Shown here piece after piece: positions 61,192-64,000 of a DNA stretch of 64,000 bases. Both the position numbers and the translations under genes were made by a program. The DNA is from JADGNZ01 sp963715895 (GTDB lineage: Bacteria > Acidobacteriota > Thermoanaerobaculia > Gp7-AA8). Position 1 is the stretch's first letter, and each line of letters begins with the position of its first letter. The stretch is from positions 3,596,001 through 3,660,000 of the forward strand of contig OY970284.1 of NCBI GenBank assembly GCA_963715895.1, read 5' to 3'. Below the pieces are notes generated by a model. That model did not search any database. It was not told the DNA's origin and saw only the letters and a program-made list of their open reading frames with translations.

Positions 61192-62160
61192 CTAGTTGAA
61201 TCCCACCTCCACGCCCACCCCCCGTTCCACCGCCCGCGACAAGGCCACGGAGGCGGCGACGACATCCTGGAGCGCGGTGCCGGTGGAGTCGAAGATGAAG
61301 ACTTCGTCGTCGTTCCGGCGGCCTGGGACGCGGGCGCAGATCACATCGGCGAGCTCGCCGTGGATGTCGCCGCGGGTGAGGATGCCGGCGGCGAGGGCGT
61401 GGTGGAGGTCGCCCATCTTGGCGGCTTGGTCGAATATGTCGGGGACGACCAGACTCTTCGCCAGGAGCGCCGGCGCGATCTCGTTCTTTTCGGGATTGTC
61501 GGCGCCGACGGCGGCGATGAAGAGGCCGGGGTGGTGGTGGCGGGATTCGAGAATAGGCGCGCGGGAGGGGGTACAGGTGACGACGATGTCGGATGCGGCG
61601 ACGGCATCGTCAAGGGAGAGCGTTTGCCGGACTTCGATGCCAAGGCTTCGCTGCATGTCGCGCGCAAAGCGTTCGGAGAGTTCGGCGTCGACATCGAACG
61701 CATAGACGCTCGCGATCGGGCGGACGCGCAGGAGCGCTTCGATGTGGGCCTGACCCTGGATCCCGCAGCCGATGACGGTCATGGTCCGGGCGTCCGCGCG
61801 CGCGAGATGTTTCGCGGCGACGGCGCTGGCAGCGGCGGTTCGCAACGTCGTAATCAATGAGGAATCGAGGATGCCGAGGGGCGTGCCGCGCTCGATGTCC
61901 ATCACGACGATCAGTCCCTGGATCGTCGGCAGTCCGTGGCTCCGCGGGTTCCGCGGGAAGTTGGCGTTGATCTTGGCGGCGAAGACATCGGCGGCCGCGG
62001 CTTTGACGTGAAACGTTCCGTTCGGAGCGTGGATGCCGAGGGATTGCGGCGGGGCGATGCGTCCTTCGCCGTAGTCGCGGAAGACCGACTCCACCGCGGC
62101 GATGCAGTCGTCGATGGTGAGGAGGGCGGCGACGTCGGACTGGGTGAGGATGCGGGTCAT
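61192..62160 (-). CDS. Ornithine cyclodeaminase/mu-crystallin family protein
   Basis: 322 residues from ATG 62160. ILTQSDVAALLTIDDCIAAVESVFRDYGEG is the family N-terminus. FHVKAAA supplies a conserved Lys, and TVIGCGIQGQAHIEAL is the NAD(P)-binding glycine-rich loop. DIVVTCTPSRAPIL and AVGADNPEKNEI follow as expected. Members reduce imines or deaminate amino acids; the substrate is uncertain. The longer frame runs through a palindromic repeat (MAQTLLSV...) and was rejected. It ends close to the 196-residue gene. Confidence 0.9.
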   Translation of the reverse strand: MTRILTQSDVAALLTIDDCIAAVESVFRDYGEGRIAPPQSLGIHAPNGTFHVKAAAADVFAAKINANFPRNPRSHGLPTIQGLIVVMDIERGTPLGILDSSLITTLRTAAASAVAAKHLARADARTMTVIGCGIQGQAHIEALLRVRPIASVYAFDVDAELSERFARDMQRSLGIEVRQTLSLDDAVAASDIVVTCTPSRAPILESRHHHPGLFIAAVGADNPEKNEIAPALLAKSLVVPDIFDQAAKMGDLHHALAAGILTRGDIHGELADVICARVPGRRNDDEVFIFDSTGTALQDVVAASVALSRAVERGVGVEVGFN

Positions 62161-62188
62161 GTGGTTACTCGACAGACTGCCAAGCTCC

Positions 62189-62212
62189 GGCACAGACAAG
62201 AGTGTCTGTGCC
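62189..62212. repeat. Palindrome GGCACAGACA/TGTCTGTGCC, first hairpin of a double element
   Basis: Identical to 60526-60549. With the inverted second hairpin at 62251-62259 + 63623-63637 it forms the same double layout as at 31325-31447. Confidence 0.9.
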
Positions 62213-62259
62213 ACATCGGTCCTGCCTTATTCGCGAGCAGGGCAAATGTGGCACAGACC

Positions 62260-63613
62260 ACAGTTGTCCAAATTAGGTTAGGAGAATTTGGCCCTCGACG
62301 GAAACGCCGGGCTCTGTAGGATTAGGCAGTTCGACCAAGAACGACCGATCAACAGGAGGCCCAGCGTTGAGTGCATTTTCTAGCGTATTCGGACAGATTC
62401 TCAAGTTGTTTCCCCGGGCAGAGTTCGAGCAGTTGGTTCGAGAGGCCAAGGCCGAGAGGCACGCTCGAGGGTTCACCTGTTGGCAGCAGTTCGTGGCGAT
62501 GCTGTTTTGCCAGTTGGGCAAGGCCCAATCGCTTCGTGAGATATGCCAGGGACTGGCCTCGGTGGAAGGGAAGCTCAATCACCTCGGTATCGAGGAGGCG
62601 CCGAACAAGTCCACCCTTTCCTACGCAAACGCCCACCGGCCGTGGGAGTTGTACCAGCTCGTTTTCGAGCAGATGTATCAGCGCTGCCGTCAGATTGCAC
62701 CGAAGCATAAGCTGCGGTTCAAGAACCCGTTGCTGTCGATCGACGCAACCGTGATCGAGCTTTGCGCGAGCCTGTTTGACTGGGCTCACTACAAGCAGAC
62801 CAAGGGAGCGGTGAAGCTTCACATGATTCTCGATCACAACGGGCTGCTACCGAGCTTCTGCCTCATCACCGAAGCCCGAAAGTACGACGTGACAGTGGCT
62901 CGGGACTGGGATTTCCCAGCCGGTACGATCATCGCTTTCGATCGTGGATACATCGACTTCCGCTGGTTTCGCTCACTCGACCAACGCGGCATCTTCTTCG
63001 TCACGCGACTCAAACGACGGACGACCTATTCTGTGGTCAAAGAGAACCCCATTCCTCAGAAGGGCGGCGTTCTTCGCGATGCCACCATCCAGCTGACCAG
63101 CCGGCAACTCAGAGGCGGTTCCTCTCCACTTCTTCGCTTGGTCGAGTATCGCGCTCAGGACGGCCGGACCTATGAGTTTCTCACCAACCATCTGAGCTTC
63201 GGACCAACCACCATCGCTGCCATCTATGAACAGCGATGGCAGATCGAGTCGTTTTTTAAAGCCATCAAGCAGAACCTGCGCATCAAGACCTTCGTGGGGA
63301 CCTCCGCGAATGCTCTTCACATCCAGGTCTGGACGGCTCTGATCGCCATCCTCACGCTTCGGTACCTCAAGCTACGCTCCACGTTCGGATGGGCTCTGTC
63401 GAATCTGCTCGCCATCTTGCGGTTCAACCTGTTCGCTTACCGCGATCTGTGGTCCTGGCTCAACGACCCGTTCACTCCACCGCCTCTCCCTCCACCCGCT
63501 CAACTCTCCCTCAATTTGGACAGCATCTGAGGGGGTCGATCTCACTTCCCGTCAAAAATGACTCGTACGCTCAGCAGAACCGGCCGTTTCTCAACCTAAT
63601 TTGGACAGCTGTG
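62260..63613 (+). mobile_element. IS4-family insertion sequence (1354 bp)
   Basis: Terminal inverted repeats CACAGTTGTCCAAATTAGG (left) and CCTAATTTGGACAGCTGTG (right) differ at one position. Flanking 9-bp target duplication GGCACAGAC. It is complete, with one open reading frame. Confidence 0.95.
62367..63530 (+). CDS. IS4-family transposase with DUF4372 N-terminus
   Basis: 387 residues from a TTG with AGGAGG about 8 nt upstream. The N-terminal DUF4372-type domain contains FEQLVREAKAERHARGFTCWQQFVAMLF. The DDE catalytic residues are D126 (LLSIDATVI), D192 (IAFDRGYID) and E294. The IS4 signature Y-(2)-R-(3)-E-(6)-K is Y287, R290, E294, K301. Intact and probably functional. Confidence 0.96.
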   Translation: MSAFSSVFGQILKLFPRAEFEQLVREAKAERHARGFTCWQQFVAMLFCQLGKAQSLREICQGLASVEGKLNHLGIEEAPNKSTLSYANAHRPWELYQLVFEQMYQRCRQIAPKHKLRFKNPLLSIDATVIELCASLFDWAHYKQTKGAVKLHMILDHNGLLPSFCLITEARKYDVTVARDWDFPAGTIIAFDRGYIDFRWFRSLDQRGIFFVTRLKRRTTYSVVKENPIPQKGGVLRDATIQLTSRQLRGGSSPLLRLVEYRAQDGRTYEFLTNHLSFGPTTIAAIYEQRWQIESFFKAIKQNLRIKTFVGTSANALHIQVWTALIAILTLRYLKLRSTFGWALSNLLAILRFNLFAYRDLWSWLNDPFTPPPLPPPAQLSLNLDSI

Positions 63614-63698
63614 GGCACAGACACTCTTGTCTGTGCCGGCATTACGCTGAAGTGAGTTTCTCATCAGGCAACTGCTAGATTGTCGGACAACCCTCATG

Positions 63699-64000
63699 TC
63701 ACTTCTTCACATGCATCCGATCGAGTGCCGACCGCAGCGTGGTTGCCAGTTTGGCCGCGTCATCATTGGCCCAGAAATGCATGAAGAAGAGGCGCGGCGT
63801 TTCATCGAGCATGTGGCTGTGCAGCGCGGTCACGCGGATCCCTCCCATCCGCAGTGCGCGGATGACAGGATTCACTTCGTCGGCGGTCATCACGAAGTCG
63901 CCGCTGATCGCCGCGCGCCCACCTCCCGTCGGCTGGAAGTTGAGGGCCGTGGCCGTACCCATCGCCGGCGGCACTTCGTCGCCGTGCGCGGTGATCGTCT
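63699..64000 (-). CDS. DUF1259 (LppY/LpqO-like) protein, 5' end beyond window
   Basis: The last ~100 residues of a minus-strand gene that runs off the window; the frame is open to the edge (...ITAHGDEVPPAMG). Pattern FQPTGGGRAAISGDFVMTADEVNPVIRALRMGGIRVTALHSHMLDETPRLFFMHFWANDDAAKLATTLRSAL is the C-terminal part of DUF1259, where the HSHM and HFW segments are conserved. Members are secreted and of unknown function; one group has been called LppY/LpqO. Confidence 0.88.
   Translation of the reverse strand, partial: TITAHGDEVPPAMGTATALNFQPTGGGRAAISGDFVMTADEVNPVIRALRMGGIRVTALHSHMLDETPRLFFMHFWANDDAAKLATTLRSALDRMHVKK

Larger units (their letters stand above)
62251..63637. repeat. Second hairpin of the double palindrome, split by IS4
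   Basis: GGCACAGAC (62251-62259) is duplicated at 63614-63622. Removing the insertion and one copy gives GGCACAGACACTCTTGTCTG + TGCC, an intact palindrome. Confidence 0.9.

Overview
The window is GC-rich bacterial chromosome with many secreted proteins: signal peptides, lipoproteins, TIG, CHRD and beta-propeller repeats, S9 and S1 peptidases. It also has BlaI/BlaR1-type regulation, two ECF sigma systems and a SpoIIE-type phosphatase. I infer an Acidobacteriota-like soil heterotroph (Thermoanaerobaculia or Holophagae type) from this gene mix. No rRNA or tRNA gene was seen, so the assignment is tentative. No phage, CRISPR or defence locus was recognised.

Layout. 0-11 kb: matrixin-like protease (cut by the left edge), a secreted unknown, a BlaI-BlaR1-helical-repeat-protein operon with a clear promoter/operator, a small regulator pair, an acyltransferase, a receiver-domain protein, a ferredoxin and a SIMPL protein. 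11-15.3 kb: gene-poor, with three different tandem-repeat arrays (21, 22 and 42 bp units). 15.3-17.7 kb: MocR regulator divergent from a two-gene operon. 17.7-22.8 kb: one palindromic repeat broken up by two inverted IS110 copies and an IS481. 22.8-31.3 kb: OmpA-like lipoprotein, large secreted protein, DUF2059/pseudopilin fusion, S9 peptidase. 31.5-33.4 kb: ECF sigma/anti-sigma operon. 33.7-44.8 kb: HGSNAT-like acyltransferase, cupredoxin-TIG protein, beta-lactamase/NamZ fusion with an SSS transporter (muropeptide scavenging), NDH-2 with a serine hydrolase, an APC permease. 44.8-57.8 kb: CHRD protein, ECF42 sigma with its YCII partner, propeller protein, membrane proteins, SpoIIE phosphatase, hydrolase, Nal1-like protease. 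58-64 kb: TAT amine oxidase, tandem secreted paralogues, OCD-family enzyme, an IS4 insertion and a DUF1259 fragment.

The most unusual feature is the density and variety of interspersed palindromic repeats. More than a dozen unrelated word families, each arranged as inverted arms, occupy gaps between genes. Several lie in frame inside genes (BlaR1, the NamZ fusion, a small membrane protein, a signal peptide). They also serve as insertion targets. Both IS110 copies sit at the same position in the two mirror-image arms of one repeat, and their 5' non-coding ends carry short matches to that target and to their own right end, as expected of a bridge RNA. The IS4 sits inside another palindrome with a clean 9-bp target duplication.

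A second recurring theme is start sites without a Shine-Dalgarno sequence but with a -10-like hexamer 6-8 bp upstream, which suggests common leaderless transcription.
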